From the NCBI RefSeq assembly GCF_001612885.1, contig NZ_BDBH01000004.1:806001-870000 (forward strand): 64,000 bases of DNA, in the 5' to 3' direction. This DNA is from Nocardia harenae NBRC 108248. Lineage in GTDB: Bacteria > Actinomycetota > Actinomycetes > Mycobacteriales > Mycobacteriaceae. A program made the translations under genes and the position numbers. The number at the start of each line of letters is the position of its first letter. The first letter of the stretch is position 1. Under the pieces are notes generated by a model. That model was not told the DNA's origin, made no database searches, and was given only the letters and a program-made list of their open reading frames with translations. Positions 54,061 to 62,492 of the stretch are shown piece after piece.

Positions 54061-55233
54061 TCAGCGCGGCTGCGCGAGCACCGCGTCGAGCTGCTGCTCG
54101 GCCCGCTCGGCCCGGGCCAGGGTCTGCGCACGCGCCTCGTCCAGCGCCTGCGCCCGGCGGGCCGCCTCGGCCTCGGCCTTGGCGAGCGCGGCCGCCGCTT
54201 CCCGGCGCAGCTCCGCCGCCCGCTCCGCCGCCGCGCGCTGCACCGCGGCGAGTTCGGCTCGCACGGAGCCGGTCTCGGCGCGCGCGGTATCGAGTTCCGC
54301 CCGGACGGCCGTGGTCTCGGCCCGCGCGGCTTCCAGCTCGGCGCGCAGCGCGCCGGTGTCGGCCCGCGCGGCATCGAGTTCGGCCCGCAACCGCTCGACA
54401 TCCCCCCGGGCCGCGGCGAGCGCTTCGCCCCGCTCGGCGGCGATCTCCTCGGCCCGCTGCGCGACACGTTCCGCGTCGGCGGCGCGCTGAGCGGCCCGCG
54501 CGGCATCGGCATCGGCCGCACCGATCCGATCGACCGCCTCGGTGCGAATCCGCTGAACCTCGGCCTCCGCTCGTTCCTCCGCCGCCGAGATCCGCTCCCG
54601 CGCCGCACTGTCGAGGCGCTCGCGCACACCGTCGAGCTCCGCGCGCGCGGCCGCGATCCGCTCGTCGGCCTCCCGGCGCGCGGCGAAGACGTCATCGGCG
54701 GCCACGGCGGTGATCCGCCCGACCTCGGCGAGCGCCTCGTCCCGCGCCGCCTCGGCCCGCTCGGCCGCCCCCGCGGCATCGTCGGCGGCCGCCTCGGCGG
54801 CGCCCCGCGCCTCCTCGGCGGCCCGCCGCCGCTGCTGCGCCTCGGCGGCCCCCACCTCCGCCTCGGCGATCCGCCGCGCCGCCTCCGCCTGCGCCGCCTG
54901 AACCTGAGCCTCGGCGACCGAGGGATCGGCCAGCGTGCCCAGCTCGACGACGGCGGCGTTCATCGTGGTGCCCAGCTGCTCGGCGAGTATCCGGAACCGG
55001 TCGAGCAATTCGTCGGCGCGCAACCGGGCGGCCGTCACCGGCGCACCATCCGTCACAGTGACAGCGGGCGTGCTCTCCGCGCTCTCGTGCACCCGCTGCC
55101 GCTCCCGCCATGCCCGCCAGCGGGTGTGGTCGGGATGATCGCAGTACTCCGACGGCCTGCCCGGACCGCCGCTGCGGGTGACGGGCCGGTGGCAGCCCGG
55201 ATAGTTGCACATGCTCGATGCCACACGGCGCAT
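54061..55233 (-). CDS. Alanine-rich coiled-coil protein with N-terminal Cys/His cluster
   Basis: About 390 residues. The N-terminal 35 residues hold a likely zinc-binding cluster (CNYPGC, then YCDHPDHTRW). From about residue 85 almost the whole protein is Ala/Glu/Arg-rich with heptad character, including repeated RAELDAARAETG-like units near 290-350, so a long coiled coil is expected. Function unknown. Structural, DNA-associated (KfrA-like) or polar-growth scaffolding roles are all possible. The start is ATG at 55233; GTG 55224 and ATG 55212 are alternatives. Confidence 0.6.
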   Translation of the reverse strand: MRRVASSMCNYPGCHRPVTRSGGPGRPSEYCDHPDHTRWRAWRERQRVHESAESTPAVTVTDGAPVTAARLRADELLDRFRILAEQLGTTMNAAVVELGTLADPSVAEAQVQAAQAEAARRIAEAEVGAAEAQQRRRAAEEARGAAEAAADDAAGAAERAEAARDEALAEVGRITAVAADDVFAARREADERIAAARAELDGVRERLDSAARERISAAEERAEAEVQRIRTEAVDRIGAADADAARAAQRAADAERVAQRAEEIAAERGEALAAARGDVERLRAELDAARADTGALRAELEAARAETTAVRAELDTARAETGSVRAELAAVQRAAAERAAELRREAAAALAKAEAEAARRAQALDEARAQTLARAERAEQQLDAVLAQPR

Positions 55234-55336
55234 CGTAGCCAGGCGGGCGCCGCCGGGTGGACAGCGCGGATGGCGGCCTCGCGCGCGTCGGCGATACGGC
55301 CGACGGCGAGCGCCGCCGAGCAACGCGGCCGAGCGG

Positions 55337-55831
55337 TCAGCGCAGGGCGCGCAGGTAGCGATACCGGAAGCCGTACTGGGCGAGCAGCAGCAGCGGGAAC
55401 AGCCCGCGCCACGGGCCGTGCGAGGCGGGTGCGGTGAGCGAGCGCAGCGTCAGGTACACGGTGCCGGCCCGGTCGCGGTGCGCGATGAAGGCCTCCTCGC
55501 CGGAGACCGGGTGGCCGGAGCGGGTGCCGTAGGCGAAGCCGTGGCGGTCGGGTTCGTCGACCACCGCGACCACCCGGACCGGTTCCCGGATGGGCCCGAA
55601 CCGCACCTCGTAGTCCGCGCCCGCGCTCACCCTTTCGTCGGGCGCGACGCGAAATCCACTGCGCCGCTTCACTCCCCAGGCTAACACGGCCGCGCCCGCG
55701 CGCTCCCAGAGCTCGGCGCCCGCGCCGATCGCGACGGTCCGCTCGTAGCGCCGGTGGCCGGGAAGTCCGCCGTGCCACTGCGGGTCGGCGGGGCGGGTGG
55801 CGCCGGGCGGGCCGTAGGTGAGGTCGGTCAT
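55337..55831 (-). CDS. DUF1990 family protein
   Basis: A 164-residue DUF1990 protein. The family pattern is visible as LTYGPPGATR, then AAVLAWGVKRRSGFRV, VVDEPDRHGFAYGTRSGHPVSGEEAFIAHRD and the terminal AQYGFRYRYLRAL. The function is unknown; the fold is related to START/SRPBCC-like lipid- or ligand-binding proteins. Its ATG overlaps the stop of the upstream Imm-5-like gene by 4 nt. Confidence 0.8.
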   Translation of the reverse strand: MTDLTYGPPGATRPADPQWHGGLPGHRRYERTVAIGAGAELWERAGAAVLAWGVKRRSGFRVAPDERVSAGADYEVRFGPIREPVRVVAVVDEPDRHGFAYGTRSGHPVSGEEAFIAHRDRAGTVYLTLRSLTAPASHGPWRGLFPLLLLAQYGFRYRYLRALR

Positions 55832-56316
55832 CCCCGCAGCCTACGGTCGAGGTCGCGCAGCAGCTCGCCCGCGCGGCCGCGCCCGGCCGGGGCGGGCGGG
55901 TAGCGCTTCAGCACCGCGATGACCGTCGGGCTCGGCGCGGGGGCGGGCGGGGCGGGGGCCCCGTCGAGTTCGGCGGCGTGCGCGGCGTAGGCGGCGGCGC
56001 CGAGGATGTGCCAGACCTGCGTGGCCCGTGCGATCGGGTGCAGGTAGGCGGCGCTCGCCGCCGCGGCCGCGGCTCTGGCCGCTTCGCTCGCGGCGTGCTG
56101 TCCGGCGTCGCGGGCTTCGCGGTACGCGCGCTGGGCGGCCCATGCCCCGTCCCGGATCGCCTTGGTGCGCGGGCCGCCTGCGGCGAAGGCGCGGGCCGCC
56201 GCGATGGCCTGCCGGGGGCGGGGGTCGGCGGGGCGGTGCTGTTCGAAGCGGGTGCGGGCGGGTTCGGCGCAGGTGATGGCGTAGGCGGTGACGGCGCGCA
56301 GTTCGTCGAGGTGCAT
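55828..56316 (-). CDS. Imm-5-like putative immunity protein (orphan)
   Basis: A 162-residue Ala-rich helical protein resembling the Imm-5-like putative immunity family. Recognisable pieces are RPADPRPRQAIAAARAFAAG, DGAWAAQRAYREARDAGQHAASEAARAAAAAASAAYLHPIA and ATQVWHILGAAAYAAHAAEL. Members are predicted to neutralise polymorphic toxins, but no toxin gene adjoins it here; it is followed by a coupled DUF1990 gene. The name rests on comparative genomics. An unrelated housekeeping role is possible. Confidence 0.65.
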   Translation of the reverse strand: MHLDELRAVTAYAITCAEPARTRFEQHRPADPRPRQAIAAARAFAAGGPRTKAIRDGAWAAQRAYREARDAGQHAASEAARAAAAAASAAYLHPIARATQVWHILGAAAYAAHAAELDGAPAPPAPAPSPTVIAVLKRYPPAPAGRGRAGELLRDLDRRLRG

Positions 56317-56482
56317 GGAGTTCGACCGTATCGTTGAACGGCCGGTTGGCAGTTCGGCGCGCTGCGCGCGGGTGACGGGCTGCCGAGTCTCAACGCCGCA
56401 GCGGAGGACATCGTCGTGTCCGCGTACTCCGGGCGGGGCGGCTGACTACCATCGCAGTCCACCGACGAAAGGGGACGCGCGC

Positions 56483-57784
56483 GTGGGAGCCGGTCTGCGG
56501 ATCGCTGTGGTCATGTACGGGAGTCGCGGCGATATCCAGCCCGGCGTCTGCCTGGCGCTGGAGCTGCGGCGGCGCGGGCACTCGGTGGCGATGCTGGTAC
56601 CGCCGAACCTGGTCGAGTTCGCGCGCCGAGCCGGGGTCGCCGAGGTGCGCGAGCTGGGGGCCGAGACCGAGCAGGCGTGGTCGTCGGCGGAGGCGACGGC
56701 GTCGATGAAGGCGCGGAATCCGGTGACGCGGGTGCGGTTCGCGCTGTCGAACGTGCGGCGCGGTTTCGCGGCCTTCGACGCCGACCTGCGGCGGCTGTTC
56801 CTGGCTGGGGACGCGCCGTGCGGTGACGTGGATGTGCTGGTGGCGGGGCCGCTGTGCCAGGACCGCGGGGTCGCGGTGGCCGAGGCGCTCGGGGTGCCGA
56901 TCGTGGTGCTGCGTTTCGCGCCGCTGTCGGAGAACGGGGTGCTCGGGGCGATTCCGGGGGCGAGCGACGGCTGGTCGCCGGAGTGGAAGCGCCGGTCGTG
57001 GCGGTTCGCCGACCGGGTGACGTGGTGGGCGACCGGCTGGAACGAGCAGTCCTTCCGCACCCGGATCGGGCTGCCGAAGGCAGCGGGCCCGCTGCCGCTC
57101 CGGCTGCGCGCGGCCGGGATTCCGCAGGTCCAGGCGTACGACGAGGCGCTGATCCCGGGGCTCGCGGCGGACTGGGGCGAGCACAAGCCGATCGTCGGCT
57201 TCCTCGACCTGCCGCCGGATTCACGCGCCCGGCTGCCCGAGACCACGCCCGCCGACGCCGAGCTCGCCGACTGGCTGGCCGATGGCGAGCCGCCGGTCTT
57301 CGTCTCCTTCGGCAGCATGCCGCTCACCGACCCGGACGCGGTGATCGGCACCTTCCGCACCGCGTGCCGCCGGGCGGGCCACCGCGTCCTCTTCGCGGTC
57401 GGCGAGCGCCGCGGCCCCGACCCGGCCGACGCAGGCGTCTACTTCGTCGGCCCGACCGACCACTCCGCGCTGCTCCCCCGCTGCGCGGCCGCCATCCACC
57501 ACGGCGGGGCAGGCACCACCGCCGCCACGCTGCGCGCCGGGCTGCCCACGCTGATCTGTTCGATCACCGCCGACCAGCCGTTCTGGGGGCAGCGGGTGCG
57601 CGCGGTCGGGGCCGGGGGCACGCGACGCCTGCGCACGGTCACCGCCGACGAGGTGCGGGCCGAGCTGCGCACCCTGTTCGATCCCGCCACCCGGGCCGCG
57701 GCCGCGGCGCTCGCGGGCACGCTCGTCCCGGCGGAGAAGGCGGTGGCGCGGGCCGCGGAGCTGGTGGAGGAGCAGGTCCGCTAG
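56483..57784 (+). CDS. UDP-glycosyltransferase (GT1-like)
   Basis: A 433-residue GT-B glycosyltransferase of the sterol/macrolide glycosyltransferase type. The N-terminal domain opens with the loop AVVMYGSRGDIQPGVCLALEL. The C-terminal donor domain has PPVFVSFGSMP, the HHGGAGTTAATLRAGLPTL signature around residues 333-352, and ADQPFWGQRVRAVGAGG. It transfers a nucleotide-linked sugar to a lipid or small-molecule acceptor in the cytoplasm; the acceptor is unknown. The GTG at 56483 is preceded by AAAGGGG. Confidence 0.8.
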   Translation: MGAGLRIAVVMYGSRGDIQPGVCLALELRRRGHSVAMLVPPNLVEFARRAGVAEVRELGAETEQAWSSAEATASMKARNPVTRVRFALSNVRRGFAAFDADLRRLFLAGDAPCGDVDVLVAGPLCQDRGVAVAEALGVPIVVLRFAPLSENGVLGAIPGASDGWSPEWKRRSWRFADRVTWWATGWNEQSFRTRIGLPKAAGPLPLRLRAAGIPQVQAYDEALIPGLAADWGEHKPIVGFLDLPPDSRARLPETTPADAELADWLADGEPPVFVSFGSMPLTDPDAVIGTFRTACRRAGHRVLFAVGERRGPDPADAGVYFVGPTDHSALLPRCAAAIHHGGAGTTAATLRAGLPTLICSITADQPFWGQRVRAVGAGGTRRLRTVTADEVRAELRTLFDPATRAAAAALAGTLVPAEKAVARAAELVEEQVR

Positions 57785-57959
57785 CCCGGGACAGCTGCTC
57801 ACCGCCGACGGCTGTGCCGAGCCGGACGACCGGCGAGCCGCCGCGGAGCTCGACGATCCCTCGCCCGGCGAGCACCGGCGGCAGGTGACCCGATGAGTTC
57901 CGCGCCGCGACCCCGTCTGCACCGGCGAACCCGACCACACCGGAACCGAGGAGCGCGCC

Positions 57960-58538
57960 ATGACCGCCACCTACACCTTCGACGTCTACTCCACCCTGGA
58001 CGGCTTCGCCTCCTACGACGAGCACGGCGACTGGGGCGGCTACTGGAGCAAGGAGGGCCCGGAGTTCCTGGCCCACCGCGAAGCCGTACTCGGCGCCGAC
58101 CAGCGCATGGTGCTCGGCGCGAACACCTTCCGGCAGTTCGTGCAGCTGCTCGGCCCGATCGACCCGGCCGAGCTGGACCCGGTGAACGCCCGCATGCGCA
58201 GCATGCCGACCACGGTGGTGTCGACGACGCTGCCCGGCATCGGCGACTGGCCGGACGCCACCCTGGCCGACGGCGACGCCGTGGCCGTGGTGGCCGCGCT
58301 GAAAGCGGCGTCGCCGGTGCCGCTGCGCTCGCACGGCAGCCTGTCGCTGAACCGGTCACTGCTGGCCGCGGGGCTGGTCGACCGGGTCCAGGTGACGATC
58401 TTCCCGGTCCTCTCCGGGCGGACCGGGGCCGAGCGCATCTTCGACGGCGTCGCCGACTTCGACCTCGAGCTACTGGCGAGCCGCACCTTCGACGGCCGCA
58501 TCCAGGAGCTCACCTACCACCCCACCCCCCACGGCTGA
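57960..58538 (+). CDS. Dihydrofolate-reductase-fold (RibD C-terminal-like) protein
   Basis: A 192-residue RibD C-terminal/DHFR-like reductase. The opening strand and loop (TFDVYSTLDGFASYDEHGDWGGYW), the LGANTFRQF helix, the VVSTTLPG strand and the late VQVTIFPVLSGRTGAERIF are typical. These stand-alone proteins are NAD(P)H-dependent reductases of unknown substrate in actinobacteria. GAGGAG precedes the ATG. The 175 nt before it hold no supported gene. Confidence 0.75.
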   Translation: MTATYTFDVYSTLDGFASYDEHGDWGGYWSKEGPEFLAHREAVLGADQRMVLGANTFRQFVQLLGPIDPAELDPVNARMRSMPTTVVSTTLPGIGDWPDATLADGDAVAVVAALKAASPVPLRSHGSLSLNRSLLAAGLVDRVQVTIFPVLSGRTGAERIFDGVADFDLELLASRTFDGRIQELTYHPTPHG

Positions 58539-58653
58539 CCCCGGCCGTGTGCGATCCGGATCACCCGGTCGCGCCTAGACTGCTGCGCACGGGCTGAGGG
58601 GAGGACGCCCGCACGAGAACGGTGGACGGCGCGGTCTGACCGAGGGTGACTGG

Positions 58654-59742
58654 ATGAACGACGGCAAGACGCTGCTGGCCTGGTGGAACGATCCGGTCGA
58701 CTACCCGTGGCTGGTGGGCACCCTGGCGGCGCGCTCGGCGCTGGGGCCGCTGCGGCTGCTGATCGGGCTGGCCGGGGCATCGATCGCGGTGCTGGGGGCG
58801 GTGATCGCGGGGACGCCGATCGGGCCGACGAATCCGGCGGTGACCTCGACCATCGGGGTGGCGGCCGGGATCATGTGGGCGCTGCGCTGGTGGCTGCTGC
58901 CGTGGCCGGGCCGGATCGAGTCGCTGCTGCTGATCGCCGCCGCCGACGTGCTGTTCACGGTGGAGTTCCTGCAGGTGCCGGATCGGCTCTTCGGCGCGAT
59001 GGGCGCGCTGCTGCTCGTGGTGACCGGCAGCTACCTCGGGTTCTTCCACAGCGCCCGGGCGCTGGCGGTGCACACGGCGTGGTCGCTGCTGTCGGTGATC
59101 GTGTTCTCGGTGCGGATCGCCACCGGCGGGCAGGATGTGCGCCTGGCGCTGGCCGTCGGGCTGCTGCTGCTCGCGGCGGTGGTGAGCGTGCTGCCCGCGC
59201 TGCAGATCCTGTACTGGCTGCTGCGCACCGAGTCGCTGTCGGATCCGCTCACCGCGCTGCTGAACCGGCGCGGGCTGGAGATCCGGCTGCCCCGGCTGGT
59301 GCAGCGCCACCCCGCGGTCTGCGTGATCGCCTTCGATATCGACCGGTTCAAGGAGGTCAACGACACGTGGGGGCACCGGGTCGGTGACACGGTGCTGAGC
59401 GGCACTGCCCGGCGCCTCGCCGACGCGGCGGGCAGGTCGGCCGTGGTGGCGCGGACCGGTGGTGAGGAGTTCGTGGTGGCCGCCCCGCTCGGCGCGGCCG
59501 CGGCGCGCGCGGAGGCCGAGCGGTTGTGCCGCGCGGTGGCCGAGCCGCGCTCGGACGGGGTGGAGGTGACCGCCAGCGTCGGGGTGGCGGTCTTCGACGG
59601 CGCTGCCTGCCCGGAGTGTCCGCGTCCGACTCCCGAGCGGCTGCTGCACGCCGCCGATTCCGCCATGTACCGGGCCAAGGAGGCGGGCGGGAATCTCGTC
59701 GTCGTCGACGAGCTCACGCTGCCCCCCGGGCACCGGCACTGA
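58654..59742 (+). CDS. Membrane diguanylate cyclase (GGDEF)
   Basis: A 362-residue protein. About six hydrophobic helices (residues 33-190) form a membrane sensor-like domain. The GGDEF domain follows (about 195-350) with DPLTALLNRRG, FDIDRFKEVNDTWGH and the active-site GGEEF at 269-273. It should make cyclic di-GMP. The RxxD product-inhibition site normally five residues before the signature is absent, so feedback control may be lacking. GAGG precedes the ATG. No phosphodiesterase (EAL) domain is attached or adjacent. Confidence 0.85.
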   Translation: MNDGKTLLAWWNDPVDYPWLVGTLAARSALGPLRLLIGLAGASIAVLGAVIAGTPIGPTNPAVTSTIGVAAGIMWALRWWLLPWPGRIESLLLIAAADVLFTVEFLQVPDRLFGAMGALLLVVTGSYLGFFHSARALAVHTAWSLLSVIVFSVRIATGGQDVRLALAVGLLLLAAVVSVLPALQILYWLLRTESLSDPLTALLNRRGLEIRLPRLVQRHPAVCVIAFDIDRFKEVNDTWGHRVGDTVLSGTARRLADAAGRSAVVARTGGEEFVVAAPLGAAAARAEAERLCRAVAEPRSDGVEVTASVGVAVFDGAACPECPRPTPERLLHAADSAMYRAKEAGGNLVVVDELTLPPGHRH

Positions 59743-59817
59743 GCGTTCAGCACCGATCTCCTCGGGAGTACGGGCCGCAGTACCCCATCGAAGAAGACAC
59801 CCCTGTGACGCTCCGGC

Positions 59818-60948
59818 TCACGACACCGGGCCCGTTCCGCAGCGGTCGCGTTCGAAGGCAGCGGTGGTGCACTGCACCGACTCGGGGTAGTACTCCCCCA
59901 TGCTCGCCCGCGGGTCGCCGTTCTCGGGCACGCGCTGGATCGCCTCGGCGAAATCGGAGGCGGCGAGCATGTGCCGGTACAGCACCGCGAAATCCGGGAA
60001 GGGCCCGGCGGCCAGCCAGTTGTCGGTCGGTGCGAGCCCGGCCGGGCGATGCGCGGCATCGGAGACGACGACGGTCACCATGCCGTCGGCGCCGGTGACC
60101 GCGTCCCGGTCCGGCAGGCAGGCGACGTACCGGGTGGTGATCGAGTCATTGGCGCAGATCGACCAGTAGCGCACCTGGCCGGGAACCGGCCTGCCCGCGG
60201 CGTCCGGCACGGTGTGGGTGGGCGGGCGGAAGCGCAGCACGAGGACATCGCCCGCGCCGCGCGGACGGGTCAGCGCGAGGTAGCTGGTGTGCAGGTTGGG
60301 GAAGAGCCGGGTACTACCGGGGTGCGCGACCCGCCAGCGCGGCGTCGAGGTGGCGGTGTCGGCGTCGAACGGCCAGGAGATCGGGGCCAGCACATCGTCG
60401 CCGGTGCCGCCCGCGTCGGCGCCGCCGCACTGCGGGAGCGCGGGGCCGGCGCCGATCCGCAGAGCGGGCAGCGGGACGCCGCCGAATCCGTCACCCTCGG
60501 GCAGGTAGAGCCGGTGCAGAAGGGTGGTGCGGCCGTCGGGGGTGCCGGTGTAGATGGTGCCGGGCACGGCATCGGCCGGCCGCGGGCCGGGCAGCACGGT
60601 CAGCTGGAACTCGCCGCGCTCGGCCGGGTCGGCGCCTGCGCGGTACGGGTTGCCGCCCACCGCGGGCAGGTCCGCGTCCGTGACGACGTCGACCGGCGCG
60701 CCCCCGGAGTAGGTCTGCACCGAGAAGTAGCGGGCGTGCGGGAACCGGCCGGTCACGGTGACCGGATCGCGCACCGTGAGCGGGGTGACCCAGTAGCGGG
60801 CGGCGGAGTCCGGGTAGGCGATGTTCAGCCGGTCCGGCGCGACGGTCAGCGGCCAGGCGCACGGCGCGGTCGGCTGGGCCCGGACCGGGGCGGCCAGCAG
60901 GAGCGTGCTCGCCAGGGCCGCCGCGAGCACCGCCGGCCATCGTCTCAT
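59818..60948 (-). CDS. Secreted protein of unknown function
   Basis: A 376-residue exported protein. The signal peptide (basic RRW start, hydrophobic core) ends near VRA at residues 22-24. The mature protein has six cysteines, in pairs that may form disulfides (APCAWPL, LPQCGGA, ICANDS, VACLPDRD, VQCTTA and DRCGTG). Aromatic-rich segments RYFSVQTYSGGAP and RYWSICANDS suggest a beta-rich domain like those of DUF1254/DUF1214-type proteins. No enzyme motif was found. The ATG at 60948 is chosen because the signal peptide begins there. Confidence 0.6.
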   Translation of the reverse strand: MRRWPAVLAAALASTLLLAAPVRAQPTAPCAWPLTVAPDRLNIAYPDSAARYWVTPLTVRDPVTVTGRFPHARYFSVQTYSGGAPVDVVTDADLPAVGGNPYRAGADPAERGEFQLTVLPGPRPADAVPGTIYTGTPDGRTTLLHRLYLPEGDGFGGVPLPALRIGAGPALPQCGGADAGGTGDDVLAPISWPFDADTATSTPRWRVAHPGSTRLFPNLHTSYLALTRPRGAGDVLVLRFRPPTHTVPDAAGRPVPGQVRYWSICANDSITTRYVACLPDRDAVTGADGMVTVVVSDAAHRPAGLAPTDNWLAAGPFPDFAVLYRHMLAASDFAEAIQRVPENGDPRASMGEYYPESVQCTTAAFERDRCGTGPVS

Positions 60949-61094
60949 CGGATGCTCCGCACGACTTGTCACCGGAGAACAGATACCACAGGTGTTCGAT
61001 GCGACCGCGGGTATCGCGATTTGATCTGACCCCCGATAAGTGAACATTATCGGCGGCCAGGGACACCTCTTTCTCGGTCGATCCCGTGAATACG

Positions 61095-61128
61095 TTTCGT
61101 TTCGTTGGCGCTACCAAACGTAACGAAA
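61095..61128. repeat. Imperfect inverted repeat upstream of recombinase gene
   Basis: The left arm TTTCGTTTCGTTGG and right arm CCAAACGTAACGAAA are near-perfect complements with one mismatch and one extra base, around the 5-nt spacer CGCTA. It lies 45-78 nt before the chosen recombinase start. It could be a recombinase core site or an operator. Confidence 0.55.
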
Positions 61129-61172
61129 TCACGCTACGGAAGGAGGCCCCGCGCAGCGGCTATCCTCGACCC

Positions 61173-62330
61173 GTGCCCGACCACCCCGTCGCCGTCCCCG
61201 ACCCGGTCCAGGCACGACTGCGCGCGGGCGTCGGCACCGTCCTCATCGACACCGCCGCCCTGCGCCGAGTCCGCGAACGATTCGACGACACCCAGGCGGG
61301 CGCGCTGAGCCGCTACCTCCAGGCCGCGCAATCGGAGAACACCGTGCGCGCCTACCGCGCAGACTGGATCGCCTGGGCCGCCTGGTGCGCCGGCGAGAAC
61401 CGCCAGGCACTCCCCGCCGACCCGCTCGATCTCGCCGTATACCTCGCCGCCGCCGCGGACGCGCGAAAACAGGACGGGAGCTGGGCATTCGGCGCGGCCA
61501 CCCTGGAGCGCCGATCGTCGGCGGTGGCGGCGGTGCACGCCGCGAACGGCCTCCCCTCCCCCACCCGCTCGGACGTCGTCCGCATGACCCTGCGCGGCAT
61601 CCGCCGGGCCCGCCGCAGCGCCCCCCTGCGCAAACGCCCGGTCCTGCTGCACACCCTCGAACAACTCCTCAGCTGCCTCCCCCCGCCAAGCCCGCCGACC
61701 GAATCTGCCCGCCGCCGCGACACCCTCCTGCTGCTCACCGGTTTCGCCGGCGCCCTGCGCCGCAGCGAACTCGCGGCGCTGCGCATCGGCGACGTCACCG
61801 TGCACACCGACCACCGCACCGGCGAACCCGTCCTCGTGCTGCGCCTGCCCGCCACCAAGACCGACCCCACCGGCACCGCCGAACACCGCGTCGCCCTCCC
61901 GCGCGGCAACCGCCCGCACACCTGCCCGGTCTGCGCCTACGCCGACTGGCTCGAACTGCGCGCGAAACACGAACTCCACCAGCGGAATCCCGCCCTGCAC
62001 CGCTGCCACGGCTTCACCGGCACCGACCTCCCCGGCGACCTCCCCCTCTTCCCTGCGATCAACCGGCACGGCCGCATCGGCGACCGCGCCATCTCCGGCC
62101 GCGCCGTCGCCGAGCTGATAAAGCGGTACGCCGCGAAAGCGGGCCTCGACCCGGCACTGTTCTCCGGCCACTCCCTGCGCGCCGGCTTCGCCACCCAGGC
62201 CGCGCTCGGCGGCGCCGCCGACCGCGAGATCATGCGCCAGGGCCGCTGGTCCAACCCGCGCACGGTGCACGGCTATATCCGCACCGCCGACCCGCTCGAC
62301 GACAACGCCGTCACCAAACTCGGCCTCTGA
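61173..62330 (+). CDS. Tyrosine recombinase/integrase
   Basis: About 385 residues. The N-terminal SAM-like DNA-binding domain contains LQAAQSENTVRAYRADWIAWAAWC. The catalytic domain has the expected set: Arg in GALRRSELAAL, Lys in LPATKTDPTG, HSLRAGF (HxxR), Trp in GRWSN and the nucleophile Tyr in HGYIRTAD. A Cys pair lies in HTCPVCAYADW. No excisionase, phage or plasmid genes adjoin it. The frame opens at GTG 61086, which would place the inverted repeat in coding sequence. GTG 61173 is chosen because a TATCCT box ends 6 nt before it. Confidence 0.8.
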   Translation: MPDHPVAVPDPVQARLRAGVGTVLIDTAALRRVRERFDDTQAGALSRYLQAAQSENTVRAYRADWIAWAAWCAGENRQALPADPLDLAVYLAAAADARKQDGSWAFGAATLERRSSAVAAVHAANGLPSPTRSDVVRMTLRGIRRARRSAPLRKRPVLLHTLEQLLSCLPPPSPPTESARRRDTLLLLTGFAGALRRSELAALRIGDVTVHTDHRTGEPVLVLRLPATKTDPTGTAEHRVALPRGNRPHTCPVCAYADWLELRAKHELHQRNPALHRCHGFTGTDLPGDLPLFPAINRHGRIGDRAISGRAVAELIKRYAAKAGLDPALFSGHSLRAGFATQAALGGAADREIMRQGRWSNPRTVHGYIRTADPLDDNAVTKLGL

Positions 62331-62393
62331 CGGGCCGGAACCGTCGCGCCTGCACCCAGTTGGTCGTGGCCTCCTGCACGTCCTTGCTGGTTT

Positions 62394-62440
62394 TTGTGTG
62401 TTTCCCGGATGGGTATTTATAGTTAGATGCGCATATCTAA
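62394..62440 (+). promoter_or_regulatory. AT-rich promoter with palindromic operator upstream of GH1 gene
   Basis: TTGTGT at 62394-62399 and TATAGT at 62418-62423 are 18 nt apart, a reasonable -35/-10 pair. TTAGATGCGCATATCTAA at 62423-62440 adjoins the -10 and has 6-nt arms TTAGAT/ATCTAA. This region is strikingly AT-rich for the window. A repressor bound here would block transcription of the glycosidase gene. Confidence 0.5.
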
Positions 62441-62492
62441 GTACCGACATTTAGCTAATACCCGGACAGATGACCAGTTACGCTGTTCCGCG

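Noticed and set aside
53050..55437. A 795-codon plus-strand frame opposite the binding-protein-like and coiled-coil genes
   Set aside because: It crosses two genes and their intergenic region and shows only Arg/Gly/Leu-rich filler. The minus-strand genes have signal, membrane and zinc-cluster features.
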